DNA from: CAJQQY01 sp045106765
GTDB lineage: Bacteria > Bacteroidota > Bacteroidia > Chitinophagales > Saprospiraceae
Length of the DNA stretch: 64,000 nt
Assembly (NCBI GenBank): GCA_045106765.1
Contig: JBGCFD010000176.1
Location: 1 to 64,000 of the forward strand
Direction of reading: 5' to 3'
The position numbers and the translations under genes were made by a program. Below the pieces are notes generated by a model that worked only from the letters and a program-made list of their open reading frames with translations, had not been told where the DNA came from and made no database searches. This document shows, one piece after another, positions 53,111 to 61,995 of the stretch (position 1 is its first letter; the number at the start of each line of letters is the position of its first letter).

Positions 53111-53265
53111 ATCGTAAATTTCTCTCAACTTGAATAGAAACAATAAGTATTATATTCCGTTTTTATATAATACTTATTTTTGAAATATAAAAAATGTGCA
53201 CTAAGTGGCTGATTATCAACTATTTAGATTGTAAAGAATTCTTGATAAATAATCAAAATTTAGCT

Positions 53266-53296
53266 TTGACTATAATGTAGTAATTTTTTATCTTTG
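53266..53296 (+). promoter_or_regulatory. Promoter of the carbamoyltransferase operon
   Basis: TTG (53266-53268), a 20-bp spacer and TATCTTTG (53289-53296) match the Bacteroidota consensus closely. The leader would be about 160 nt. The rest of the 353-bp gap (53111-53463) shows no gene. Confidence 0.82.
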
Positions 53297-53463
53297 CACT
53301 TCCAAAATACAGTTTTTAGGCAGTTACAACATAATTTTTACATACCCACCAAACAACCGTTCTATTTTCCAAGACGATTTAACGTTCTATATTTGTCTGC
53401 CTACATGAAAATAAGGTTAACTCAGAAAATTTATTATTTAACAAACAAGATGTACACCTTCTA

Positions 53464-55332
53464 ATGAAGATACTAGGAATATCCGCTTTTTACCACGACT
53501 CCGCAGCAGCCGTCATTGACGGAGATAACATTATCGCAGCAGCACAAGAAGAACGATTTACTCGAAAAAAACACGATCCAGGTTTCCCGGTTCATGCCAC
53601 AAAATATTGCCTAGAGCAAGCTGGATGGACTATTGACGAATTGGATGCTGTCGTTTTTTACGATAAGCCATTGCTTAAATTCGAGCGACTTTTAGAAACT
53701 TATTATTCATTTGCACCAAAAGGATTTCGATCTTTTATTACTTCGATTCCAGTTTGGTTAAAAGAAAAAATGTTTCTTAAAAGATTGATTAATGAGGAAT
53801 TGGCAAAAGTTGGCCCTTACGATAAAAAGAAAGTAAAATTATTGTTCCCTGAACATCACCTTTCTCACGCAGCTTCTGCGTACTATCCATCACCTTACGA
53901 AGATGCAGCAATTTTGACTGTGGATGGTGTGGGCGAATGGGCAACGGCTTCTATTTGTCATGGAAAAGGAAAGGATATAAAGATTCTTAAAGAGTTACGT
54001 TTCCCACATTCGATTGGATTATTGTACTCTGCTTTTACTTATTTCTTAGGATTTAAAGTAAACTCAGGGGAGTATAAATTGATGGGATTAGCACCTTACG
54101 GAAATCCAAATTCAGATCGAGTTAAGAAATTTATTGAAATCATCAAGAAAGAACTGATTGACATCAAACCTGATGGATCGCTTTGGTTGAATCAAGAATA
54201 CTTTAACTATGCGACTGGTCTTAGAATGGTACACGATAAAAAATGGGAAAAACTTTTTGGTTTCCCAAGAAGAAATGCAGAGACGGATATGAATCAAGCT
54301 CAGTCGGATTTGGGAATGGCGATTCAAAAAGTAACAGAAGAGATTGTTATTTTGATGGCTAAAGAAGCGAAGCGATTAACAGGTTCTAAAAACTTGTGCA
54401 TGGCTGGTGGAGTGGCGCTGAATTGTGTTGCAAATGGAAAATTAGTAAAAGCTGGGGTCTTCGATAATATCTTTATCCAACCTGCAGCAGGTGATGCTGG
54501 AGGAGCATTGGGTGCTGCCCAAGTTGCCAACTATATCTATTTCAAAAAAGAAAGAAAAGTAACGAATGGCGTAATGATGGATTCTATGAAAGGATCATAT
54601 TTAGGCCCAGAAGCTTCGAGCAAAGAGATTGAAATCATGGCTCGAAAAACTAAGGCTATTTATAAAAAATACAACAAATTTGAAGACTTGTGTGAGCAAG
54701 TAGCGAAATATATTGACGATGGCGCAGCTATCGGCTGGATGCAAGGACGAATGGAATTTGGTCCACGTGCATTGGGAGGAAGAAGTATTATTGGAGATCC
54801 TCGGAACTCTGAAATGCAAGAAAAAATGAATTTGAAAATTAAATACCGAGAATCCTTCCGACCATTTGCTCCTTCAGTTTTAGCTGAGGATGTAGAAGAT
54901 TGGTTTGACCATCAAGGTATTTCACCTTATATGTTATTGGTACAAGATGTTGCTGAAAAAATAAAAAAAGAAGTTCCAGCAAACTATCATGATCTACCAC
55001 AACGTGAAAAATTATATACCGTTCGATCAACAATTCCTGCAATTACTCATATTGACTTTTCTGCAAGAATTCAAACAGTACACGAACAAACTAACCCGAA
55101 ATATCATCAATTGATTTCGGCATTTAAAAAATTAACAGGATGTCCTGTGGTAATAAACACTTCTTTTAATGTAAGAGGGGAACCTATCGTAAATACCCCT
55201 GAGGATGCTTACCGTTGTTTTATGAGAACGGAAATGGATTACTTGGTAGTTGGCGATTATGTTTTTGTGAAAACAGAACAACCTAACTGGAATGAAAAAG
55301 ATAAGTGGAAAGAAGAGTTTGTTTTAGACTAA
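53464..55332 (+). CDS. O-carbamoyltransferase, NodU/CmcH/SxtI family
   Basis: The 622-residue cytoplasmic enzyme has an N-terminal Kae1-like ATPase domain (about 1-360; GISAFYHDSAAAVI, EERFTRKKHDPGFP, LFPEHHLSHAASAYYPSP, GVALNCVANGKL) and a C-terminal carbamoyl-transfer domain (about 390-590; GWMQGRMEFGPRALGGRSII, FRPFAPSVL, VINTSFNVRGEPIV). Such enzymes make carbamoyl-adenylate from carbamoyl phosphate and ATP and carbamoylate a hydroxyl. The acceptor is unknown. It heads a four-gene run with an SGNH hydrolase, a DUF5989 protein and an SxtJ-like protein, an arrangement also seen around sxtI in saxitoxin clusters. Confidence 0.95.
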   Translation: MKILGISAFYHDSAAAVIDGDNIIAAAQEERFTRKKHDPGFPVHATKYCLEQAGWTIDELDAVVFYDKPLLKFERLLETYYSFAPKGFRSFITSIPVWLKEKMFLKRLINEELAKVGPYDKKKVKLLFPEHHLSHAASAYYPSPYEDAAILTVDGVGEWATASICHGKGKDIKILKELRFPHSIGLLYSAFTYFLGFKVNSGEYKLMGLAPYGNPNSDRVKKFIEIIKKELIDIKPDGSLWLNQEYFNYATGLRMVHDKKWEKLFGFPRRNAETDMNQAQSDLGMAIQKVTEEIVILMAKEAKRLTGSKNLCMAGGVALNCVANGKLVKAGVFDNIFIQPAAGDAGGALGAAQVANYIYFKKERKVTNGVMMDSMKGSYLGPEASSKEIEIMARKTKAIYKKYNKFEDLCEQVAKYIDDGAAIGWMQGRMEFGPRALGGRSIIGDPRNSEMQEKMNLKIKYRESFRPFAPSVLAEDVEDWFDHQGISPYMLLVQDVAEKIKKEVPANYHDLPQREKLYTVRSTIPAITHIDFSARIQTVHEQTNPKYHQLISAFKKLTGCPVVINTSFNVRGEPIVNTPEDAYRCFMRTEMDYLVVGDYVFVKTEQPNWNEKDKWKEEFVLD

Positions 55333-55413
55333 ACTTTATTGCAAAAAAGATAATGTGCCAAAGGGAAAATTGGCTATTTATTTTTTTTAAACATAAAACA
55401 ACTTAAGCATACT

Positions 55414-56448
55414 ATGAAAAAATGGCTGTCCAATATTGGTGCGATGCTACTTTCAACATTTATTATGTTGTTGGTATGCGAGGGAGTTGTTAGGCTTGTT
55501 GAGCCTCAGCAATTAGCTCCTGTAAAATTTATGTATGATAAAGATATTGGTCTAATTCATGTTCCTCATTTAAAAGGTTCTGAATATAGACCAAAGAATT
55601 ATAACATTAAATTTACAAATGGTGCTGACGGATTTCGGGTTACTCACAAAGGTAAGATGCCTGATTTCGTTAATAAAAAAATAATGTTTATTGGTGATTC
55701 TTTTACCTATGGAAAAGGAGTCAACGACCAAGAAACTTTTGCCTATGAATTGCAACAAGCACTTTTGAGAGATAGTGTGGAAATAATCAACGCAGGAGTG
55801 GAAGGTCGAGGTACTGATCATGCATTACGGTCGTATCAATTTTACAAAGATAAGTACCAACCGAATACTGTTATTTATTTTGCACATTATAATGACTTGG
55901 CAGATAATATTCGAGATGAATACTATAATGTGATTAACGATTCTACTTTAGCTCCAAAAAGTTTTGAAAAAATGACTGGAGGGACAAAAGAAAAATTGCG
56001 AAAAAGTAAAACGTATAATTGGCTGATTAGCAATTCACATTTTTTCTCTCTACTCAAATCTGTTTTAGTCAATGTATTAATTCCTGATCAGATTGTAAGA
56101 TATGAAGAAGGAATTGACATGGATCGAGCAAAGAATTTGACTTCTATTTATATTGAACAATTAAGAAAAGAAGTAGAAGCAGATGGGCGTAAATTTTTAG
56201 TTTATTATATTCCATCCAATCATGATATAGATGCAAGAGTGAAAGGTGGACAAACGGAACAAGAAGCATTTTTTGACAATTATTTTAGAGAAAAAGACAT
56301 AGAATTTTATAATCTTTCAGCAGACTTTATTAATTCAGGTGAAACGAATATTTTAAAACATTTCTATTTACTTGAAGGACATTGGAATCCAAGAGGACAT
56401 CAACTAGTCGCTGAAAAACTAAAAACTGACTCAAATGGATTTTATTAA
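55414..56448 (+). CDS. Membrane-anchored SGNH/GDSL-type hydrolase (SxtL-like)
   Basis: A 344-residue protein with an N-terminal signal anchor (about 5-28), so its catalytic part faces the periplasm. SGNH blocks are visible: Ser96 in MFIGDSFTYGKG, Gly in NAGVEGRGTDH, Asn in FAHYNDL, and His in EGHWNPRGHQL, where Glu stands in the position usually held by Asp. It might acylate, deacylate or decarbamoylate a surface glycan. Its last 14 bases overlap the DUF5989 gene, and it follows the carbamoyltransferase by 81 bp. Confidence 0.88.
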   Translation: MKKWLSNIGAMLLSTFIMLLVCEGVVRLVEPQQLAPVKFMYDKDIGLIHVPHLKGSEYRPKNYNIKFTNGADGFRVTHKGKMPDFVNKKIMFIGDSFTYGKGVNDQETFAYELQQALLRDSVEIINAGVEGRGTDHALRSYQFYKDKYQPNTVIYFAHYNDLADNIRDEYYNVINDSTLAPKSFEKMTGGTKEKLRKSKTYNWLISNSHFFSLLKSVLVNVLIPDQIVRYEEGIDMDRAKNLTSIYIEQLRKEVEADGRKFLVYYIPSNHDIDARVKGGQTEQEAFFDNYFREKDIEFYNLSADFINSGETNILKHFYLLEGHWNPRGHQLVAEKLKTDSNGFY

Positions 56449-56584
56449 AGACTTATTCAAATTTATGGGGGAAAGAAAAAAATTCTGGTTAGCTCCAGTA
56501 ATTATTTTACTCCTTTTACTAGGTGTGTTAATTGTAATTGGTGGTGGTTCAGCTATCGCTCCATTCATCTACACATTATTCTAG
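56435..56584 (+). CDS. DUF5989 (SxtK-like) small membrane protein
   Basis: This 49-residue gene overlaps the hydrolase gene by 14 bp in another frame. The product starts MDFIKDLFKFMGERKKFW, has one strongly hydrophobic helix (about 19-36), and ends GSAIAPFIYTLF, which is the pattern of DUF5989 proteins. These are found beside NodU/SxtI carbamoyltransferases and SxtJ proteins and correspond to SxtK. No biochemical role is known. The overlap implies translational coupling. Confidence 0.9.
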   Translation: MDFIKDLFKFMGERKKFWLAPVIILLLLLGVLIVIGGGSAIAPFIYTLF

Positions 56585-56594
56585 TAGACAAAAC

Positions 56595-56630
56595 CCGTGT
56601 CATCCGAAATACTCGGATGGCACGGATTTT
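56595..56630 (+). terminator. Terminator-like hairpin between SxtK-like and SxtJ-like genes
   Basis: A 13-bp stem with one G-U position (CCGTGTCATCCGA at 56595-56607, TCGGATGGCACGG at 56613-56625) has a 5-nt loop and a short T-run, 11 bp past the DUF5989 stop. It may lower expression of the last gene or separate it. Confidence 0.75.
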
Positions 56631-56728
56631 CACCAAGAAAACTTTCGGAAAAGAGATCTCCTCTTTTCTATAAACAATATTTGTAAAAACTAAATAGGTT
56701 CCTCGAAGGAATTTAAAGATTCATTATC

Positions 56729-57109
56729 ATGAACAGAGAAAAAAAAGTAGAAGCAATACTCGCCATTGTCGTTGGTTTTTTAGCCTTATATTTCATCTTT
56801 GGAGTTTGGAGAGGATTTGAAGTTGACTGGATGTTATGGGTATCATTAGTAGTAGGTGTTTTAAGTATGATGTCAAGTACTGTGATGAACTTGATCACAA
56901 GTGCATGGTTTAAATTTGCTGAAATTTTAGGAAATTATGTAACTGGACCAATTCTTTTAGGTTTAGTATTTTTTGTAGTTCTTTTCCCAATTTCAGTTTT
57001 AGCTAGAATTTTTGGAAAAGATCATTTGATGAAAAAACGAAGAGATGATTCTTATTATGTAGATCGAGATCACGCATACGTGACAGAGGATATTGAAAAT
57101 ATTTGGTAA
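56729..57109 (+). CDS. SxtJ-like membrane protein
   Basis: The 126-residue protein has three hydrophobic stretches (about 9-27, 35-52, 75-97) and a charged C-terminal tail (LMKKRRDDSYYVDRDHAYVT). The pattern fits the SxtJ family, whose members sit with carbamoyltransferases of the SxtI type. It is probably an inner-membrane subunit partnering the DUF5989 protein. No enzymatic motif is visible. It is 144 bp past the DUF5989 gene, behind a terminator-like hairpin. Confidence 0.82.
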   Translation: MNREKKVEAILAIVVGFLALYFIFGVWRGFEVDWMLWVSLVVGVLSMMSSTVMNLITSAWFKFAEILGNYVTGPILLGLVFFVVLFPISVLARIFGKDHLMKKRRDDSYYVDRDHAYVTEDIENIW

Positions 57110-57134
57110 GAAAACATTTCATTTTGAGAAAAAT

Positions 57135-57170
57135 AAAAACCGTAAAAGTAGTGATGCTTTTGTGGTTTTT
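57135..57170 (+). terminator. Terminator after the SxtJ-like gene
   Basis: Arms AAAAACCGTAAAAG (57135-57148) and CTTTTGTGGTTTTT (57157-57170) pair with one mismatch or wobble and run into T. It also serves the convergent lipoprotein gene. Confidence 0.75.
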
Positions 57171-57192
57171 GTTTTTGTAAGAGTATTGTTTT

Positions 57193-57906
57193 TTATCTCT
57201 CGCCAGGAATTAATTGATGTTTATAAATCCATTCATCTTTACCAGCAGATATTAAGACTCCATTTTTAGATTTATACTCTAGAAGGATTTTAGACATTGG
57301 GAGATCAGTTTTAATTTTTTTTAATCCAAGTTCTAATTTTTCATAATCTAAAAAGCGGTTTATCTTTTTATAAAAAATTCCACTTCGTAAATATATCTCT
57401 AAAGGGAAATAATCATAAATAATTTTTCCATTTTCATCTTTTTCAAAAATATCTAAAAATTCATTTCTGGTAAGGAAAGAATTTTTGTTTAAAAGGATTT
57501 GATTATTCACAGGCTTATAATCTATTTCATCATGCCCAAAATTTACTGTTAAATTTGGATATGTCTCTAATAATTTTTCTTCAAAGAAAATAATTAGCGT
57601 ATCTCCTTTTTCATTTCTTTTTCCTCTTACAGTAATCATCGAATCCAAATCTATTCCTTCCGTTAGTATTATTTTATTTCCATCTAATTTCCATGCTCCA
57701 TAATAATGTCCCCAAATTTCACAACTGTGATTTATCGCATGATTAAAATAATAGGTAGAATCATCTCTTAATTCAAGGTGAAAATAATTTTCAGAACTAT
57801 CAAGTTCTACATATTCACCTATCATTGATTCAAATTTTAATTCATCAAGTTTCTCACAACTCAGGAAAAGTAAAACCAAAAGGATTAGCCAAAATATATT
57901 TTTCAT
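57193..57906 (-). CDS. Lipoprotein of unknown function
   Basis: The 237 residues begin with a lipoprotein signal (MKNIFWLILLVLLFLSC, Cys at 17). The mature part is rich in beta-strand-like segments, including YYFNHAINHSCEIWGHYYGA and KLDGNKIILTEGIDLDS, a pattern seen in lipocalin-like or copper-resistance-like lipoproteins, but I do not recognise a family. It lies 12 bp after the VWA gene and may be read from the same transcript. Confidence 0.7.
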   Translation of the reverse strand: MKNIFWLILLVLLFLSCEKLDELKFESMIGEYVELDSSENYFHLELRDDSTYYFNHAINHSCEIWGHYYGAWKLDGNKIILTEGIDLDSMITVRGKRNEKGDTLIIFFEEKLLETYPNLTVNFGHDEIDYKPVNNQILLNKNSFLTRNEFLDIFEKDENGKIIYDYFPLEIYLRSGIFYKKINRFLDYEKLELGLKKIKTDLPMSKILLEYKSKNGVLISAGKDEWIYKHQLIPGER

Positions 57907-57918
57907 TAGATTACATTT

Positions 57919-59058
57919 TTATCCTTTCCCAACAATCCCTTCCCTTGCCATCCAATCATTAATACTTTCCTTCTTAATCGCAGCAGCCATTAAACTCGGA
58001 AATTGATCAGGTGAGCAAGCAAATGAAGGAATACCCAACGCTGAAAATTTCGAAGCCACCGACTTATCAAACTGAGGTGCACCTTGATCGTCCAACGCCA
58101 ATAACGCAATCAACTGTACCCCCGAGCTTTTTATCGAGGCTGCCTTTTTTAGCATCTCATTTTCATTACCACCTTCGTATAAATCTGAAATCAAAACTAA
58201 AATCGTGTCTTCAGGTTTTCGAATTAATTCTTTGGAATAACCTAGCGCTTTGTTGATATTAGTTCCCCCTCCAAGTTGAGTTGCAAATAATAAATCGACT
58301 GGGTCATCCAACTCTTCCGTCAAATCCACCACAGAGGTGTCGAACACCACCATGTGAGTTTTGACCGAACGTAACGAAGCCATCACCGCTCCAAAAACTC
58401 CTGCGTAAACCATTGAGTTGGCCATTGAACCACTTTGGTCGACGAGCAAAATAACGTCTTTCAGCGACTGTCCTTTTTTGCCATGACCAATCAATACTTC
58501 GGGGATAATTGAGTTAAATTCTTTTTGGTAAGTTTTCAGATTAGCTCGAATAGTTTTGTTCCAATCAATTTCATTATGCTTAGGTCGTCGATTTCTGACA
58601 GAACGATTGATTGCTCCTTGGATCGCTTGACGCAAAGGATTTTTTAATCTTTTTTCTAAATCTTCTACCACTTTTTGTACAACTGCTCGTGCAGTACTTT
58701 TAGTTTTTTTAGGTAAAACTTTCATCAACGAAAGAAGTGTTCCAACTAAATTCACGTCAGGTTCGACTGCTTCCAATAATTCTGGCTCCAATAACATTTG
58801 TTCCAAGTTCAATCTTTCTAATGCATCCTTCTGCATTAGTTGTACCACCGAACTCGGGAAGTATTTCCGAATATCTCCCAACCATCGATTCACATTTGGC
58901 GAAGAACTTCCCAAACCTGCTTGCCGCTCAGAATCATACAACGCATCCAAAACATCATCCATCCCTTTCATTTCAGGAGAGAGGGAAACTTGTTCATCAT
59001 TATTTTTATCTGCATTCTTTCCAAGAATCAATCGCCATTTTCTAATTCGTTCTTCCAT
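57919..59058 (-). CDS. VWA-domain protein of the MoxR-associated type
   Basis: From the internal ATG the product has 379 residues. The N-terminal half is helical (about 1-185), the C-terminal half is a von Willebrand A domain with a MIDAS site: DQSGS in VILLVDQSGSMANS, Thr in GGGTNINKAL and Asp in LISDLYEGG. Close relatives usually sit with a MoxR AAA+ ATPase and DUF5682/DUF5691 genes; none is in the window. An ATG at 59073 would add five residues. The protein lacks a signal peptide, so it is probably cytoplasmic. Confidence 0.85.
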   Translation of the reverse strand: MEERIRKWRLILGKNADKNNDEQVSLSPEMKGMDDVLDALYDSERQAGLGSSSPNVNRWLGDIRKYFPSSVVQLMQKDALERLNLEQMLLEPELLEAVEPDVNLVGTLLSLMKVLPKKTKSTARAVVQKVVEDLEKRLKNPLRQAIQGAINRSVRNRRPKHNEIDWNKTIRANLKTYQKEFNSIIPEVLIGHGKKGQSLKDVILLVDQSGSMANSMVYAGVFGAVMASLRSVKTHMVVFDTSVVDLTEELDDPVDLLFATQLGGGTNINKALGYSKELIRKPEDTILVLISDLYEGGNENEMLKKAASIKSSGVQLIALLALDDQGAPQFDKSVASKFSALGIPSFACSPDQFPSLMAAAIKKESINDWMAREGIVGKG

Positions 59059-59213
59059 CTTGTAAAAGTACATTTTTTCAAAAAGAGAAGAGAAATATTT
59101 TTTTGCAAAAAATCAAAATTTAGATATTCCATGAACTGTTTTTACTATCTTTCGTTTTCCTTTTTTATCAAAGAGAGAAAGAATAAACTTCTATTTTGTA
59201 ACAATCAATTTAC

Positions 59214-60332
59214 GTGAAAGAAAATAAACTAGAAACATTCAATGAAGATGAACAAGATGTACTGAACTCAGTTCGTACATCACGAATTATTTTTCCGATT
59301 TTGATTGGATTAGGAGTTGTTTTCTATTTATTGTATCAGCAATTTGACCCTGATGAATTTGCCAAAATTGAATGGAAACAACATACTCAATTTTGGGTTT
59401 TGATGTCTTTTCTTTTATTGGTTGTTCGTCACATTGCTTATGCCACTCGTCTTCGAATTTTGACAGAAGGAGAGTTCACTTGGAAAAAGTGTATTGAGCT
59501 AATTTTTATTTGGGAATTCAGTTCCGCAGTTTCGCCGACGAGTGTTGGAGGGTCGGCAGTTGCGATGGTTGTCTTGGCTCAAGAGAAATTACCTGCGGCA
59601 AAAACGACAACGCTTGTTTTATATTCCGCAGTTTTAGATACTATTTTCTTTGTGGGAGTCTTGCCGATTTTATTCCTCGTTTTTGGAACAAATATGATTC
59701 GTCCTAACATGAATAGCTTGGCAGATATTGACGGTTGGGCGTATACTTTTTTTGGAGCTTATGTTTTTATGGCTATTTATGGAGCTATATTTTTCTATGG
59801 TTTATTCATCAGTCCTCAAGCAATTAAGCGAATTATCGTTGGAGCTACTCGTATCAGTTTCTTGAAAAAGCGAAGAGAAAAAGCTATTCAACTAGGTGAC
59901 GATATGATTTTAGCGAGTAAGGAATTGTTAACCAAAAAATGGTCTTTTCACCTCGGCGGATTTCTCTCAACTGCCACAGCCTGGTCGTGTAGATTTTTGT
60001 TATTGAACTGTCTGATTATTGCTTTTGTAAATATCTCAACTGATTTTGATACGCAATCCAATCTCTATGCTCGCTTGCAAACGATGTATGTGATTATGGC
60101 TTTTAGTCCAACTCCTGGAGGTGCAGGTTTCGCAGAAGTTCTGTTTGGAGGTTTTTTGAGTGACTATGTTAATTCAGGAACACTCGCTTTAATTATCGCT
60201 TTTATTTGGAGATTATTTACTTACTATTTATACTTGTTGGTGGGTGTGATTGTGATTCCAAATTGGATCAAAAATGTTATTAATGATAGAAAATTAAAGC
60301 GAATGAAGAGTGGTGATGAATCTTCATCATAA
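59214..60332 (+). CDS. Lysylphosphatidylglycerol synthase-TM / UPF0104 family membrane protein
   Basis: A 372-residue inner-membrane protein with about eight helices of the LPG-synthetase TM (AglD/MprF flippase-like) family. Conserved features are RHIAYATRLRIL, FIWEFSSAVSPTSVGGSAVA and AFSPTPGGAGFAEVLFGGF. It has no aminoacyl-transferase domain, so lipid flipping or transport is more likely than synthesis. The start is GTG; no good ATG precedes the first helix. It converges on the flavin-reductase-like gene. Confidence 0.87.
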   Translation: MKENKLETFNEDEQDVLNSVRTSRIIFPILIGLGVVFYLLYQQFDPDEFAKIEWKQHTQFWVLMSFLLLVVRHIAYATRLRILTEGEFTWKKCIELIFIWEFSSAVSPTSVGGSAVAMVVLAQEKLPAAKTTTLVLYSAVLDTIFFVGVLPILFLVFGTNMIRPNMNSLADIDGWAYTFFGAYVFMAIYGAIFFYGLFISPQAIKRIIVGATRISFLKKRREKAIQLGDDMILASKELLTKKWSFHLGGFLSTATAWSCRFLLLNCLIIAFVNISTDFDTQSNLYARLQTMYVIMAFSPTPGGAGFAEVLFGGFLSDYVNSGTLALIIAFIWRLFTYYLYLLVGVIVIPNWIKNVINDRKLKRMKSGDESSS

Positions 60333-60346
60333 AAATTCATCACTCT
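60307..60346. terminator. Terminator-like hairpin overlapping the end of the flippase-like gene
   Basis: AGAGTGGTGATGAAT (60307-60321) pairs with ATTCATCACTCT (60335-60346) with a short bulge. It covers the last codons of the + gene and the 30-bp gap, so it may serve both convergent genes. Confidence 0.5.
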
Positions 60347-60362
60347 TGATTTCTAGTTATTT

Positions 60363-61250
60363 TCAAATTGAATCTGCCAACATCAAAACCTCCGCTGCAA
60401 AATTCCGATTATCACTTTCATCCAAAATTGTCTTAGCAAAGATATGCAAGGTCTCTTTTGCATTTTCAGATTTTAGAATACTTTGCATTTCTTCATCATT
60501 TTTTAATTCTTGAATATCATCAGTAGTTGGCAAGGCAGTCATTCCTGCCAATTGGCCTAAATTATTTCCAGTCAAAATTTCACTATTCCGAATACTCTCA
60601 GGAAGTTGATCAAAACCAATCGTCATTTCTCCAACATTTTGAAAAATTGGGTATACATTTTTTCCACTTGCTCGCACATAAAATGCTCGCCCCATTCTTC
60701 CCATCAAATCAATTTTCTGTGGATCAATTTTATCATTTTCATCCATGATATTTTCGTCAATATGCATTTTGACTACTTCACAAATAATTAAATTCCCTGC
60801 TCCCCCTTTATCTCCCAAAGAAATAATTTGTTGCACTTTACATTCCAATTGAGCAGGAGATTCTTTCACCCGAAATGGTTTAACCAAATCCGATTCAATA
60901 GGTGTCAATCCTGATTTTTCAAATTCACTTACGCCTGGAGGAAAAGCAATACTGGTCACCGCCATTTGTCTCACGATACTGTGACTCACCATATTGATGA
61001 CCACTTCACCAGTAGCTTCGACATTGTGCAAAGTATCCTTTGTAGTATTGTCTGTTCCTTTTCGATTGGAGGAAAAAACTAAAATCGGAGGGTTCGAACT
61101 AAAGCAATTAAAAAAACTATATGGTGCAATATTCGGATTTCCATCTTTGTCAATCGTACTTGCAAAAGCAATTGGACGAGGAGACACACAGCCTAATAAA
61201 TGTTGATGTAAAACGCCTTGAGGAATTTCGCTTGGTATAATACTGAGCAT
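60363..61250 (-). CDS. Flavin-reductase-like FMN-binding split-barrel protein
   Basis: The 295 residues contain a flavin reductase-like FMN-binding domain (about 15-195): VSPRPIAFASTIDKDGNPNI, APYSFFNCFSSNPPILVFS, and GAGNLIICEVVKMHIDE. The C-terminal 90 residues are an extra helical part (LPTTDDIQELKNDEEMQSIL). Members of this family are often annotated only by fold, and the substrate is unknown. It is a single gene. Confidence 0.86.
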   Translation of the reverse strand: MLSIIPSEIPQGVLHQHLLGCVSPRPIAFASTIDKDGNPNIAPYSFFNCFSSNPPILVFSSNRKGTDNTTKDTLHNVEATGEVVINMVSHSIVRQMAVTSIAFPPGVSEFEKSGLTPIESDLVKPFRVKESPAQLECKVQQIISLGDKGGAGNLIICEVVKMHIDENIMDENDKIDPQKIDLMGRMGRAFYVRASGKNVYPIFQNVGEMTIGFDQLPESIRNSEILTGNNLGQLAGMTALPTTDDIQELKNDEEMQSILKSENAKETLHIFAKTILDESDNRNFAAEVLMLADSI

Positions 61251-61433
61251 GTTTTTGTATTTTGATAGTTCCGTTTTTTATCGTAAAACTCGTACAACGG
61301 ACATCTGGTTAAAAAATCAGCGGAAGTTACAAACTTCTTTTATTTATGTTTATTTAAAAAAGGTGATATTTGTGTAAATCATTTTTTTTAATGACTTGAC
61401 CTTTTTCAAATTAAAAATTTAAACTGATCGTTT

Positions 61434-61967
61434 ATGAAAATTTTAAAAAAATGGTGGGTTCTACCATTGTTCCTTCTTTGTTTTGTCGTAGGGAAATATT
61501 TATATAAAATGCCCAAGTTTGATGATGGCGAACGATCTCCAAATTTTGAATGGACTTTACCTTCAGGTGAAAAATCTGACTTGACTAAACTGGAAGGAAA
61601 ATATGTTTTAATTGATTTTTGGGGAAGTTGGTGTGGTCCATGTTTGGCAGAAATTCCAGGTTTGAAAATACTTTTTAAAAAATACCAAAATGTAAAATTT
61701 AAAAATGCAAATGGTTTTGAAATCGTCGGAGTGGGAGTTGAAAAAGAAGAAAAGCGATGGAAAAATGCAATTCGAAAAAAAGATATGAAATGGGAAAATC
61801 ACGTTTTTGACCAAGTGGATAGTTTCCGTTTTTTTAATGGAAAAGTTGCGAAACTTTATGGCATCACAGATGTGCCGACTAAATATTTATTGGATGAAAA
61901 AGGGGTGATTGTTTTGGTCAATCCGAGTGTGGAAGAGTTGGATGAATTTTTACAAAAGCAATTGTAA
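61434..61967 (+). CDS. TlpA/ResA-like membrane-anchored thioredoxin
   Basis: A 177-residue protein with an N-terminal membrane anchor (about 8-24) and an AhpC/TSA-like thioredoxin domain. The redox motif is WCGPC in LIDFWGSWCGPCLAEIPGLK, and cis-Pro appears in ITDVPTKYLLDEKG. It should act in the periplasm as a thiol reductant, for instance in cytochrome c maturation. No other maturation gene adjoins. Confidence 0.92.
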   Translation: MKILKKWWVLPLFLLCFVVGKYLYKMPKFDDGERSPNFEWTLPSGEKSDLTKLEGKYVLIDFWGSWCGPCLAEIPGLKILFKKYQNVKFKNANGFEIVGVGVEKEEKRWKNAIRKKDMKWENHVFDQVDSFRFFNGKVAKLYGITDVPTKYLLDEKGVIVLVNPSVEELDEFLQKQL

Positions 61968-61995
61968 TTTTTTTTGTGAAAACCACATAGTAGGT

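Noticed and set aside
53266..57109. Saxitoxin biosynthesis locus
   Set aside because: Only the I/J/K/L-type genes are present; no sxtA polyketide synthase-like or other pathway gene is visible, so toxin production is not suggested.
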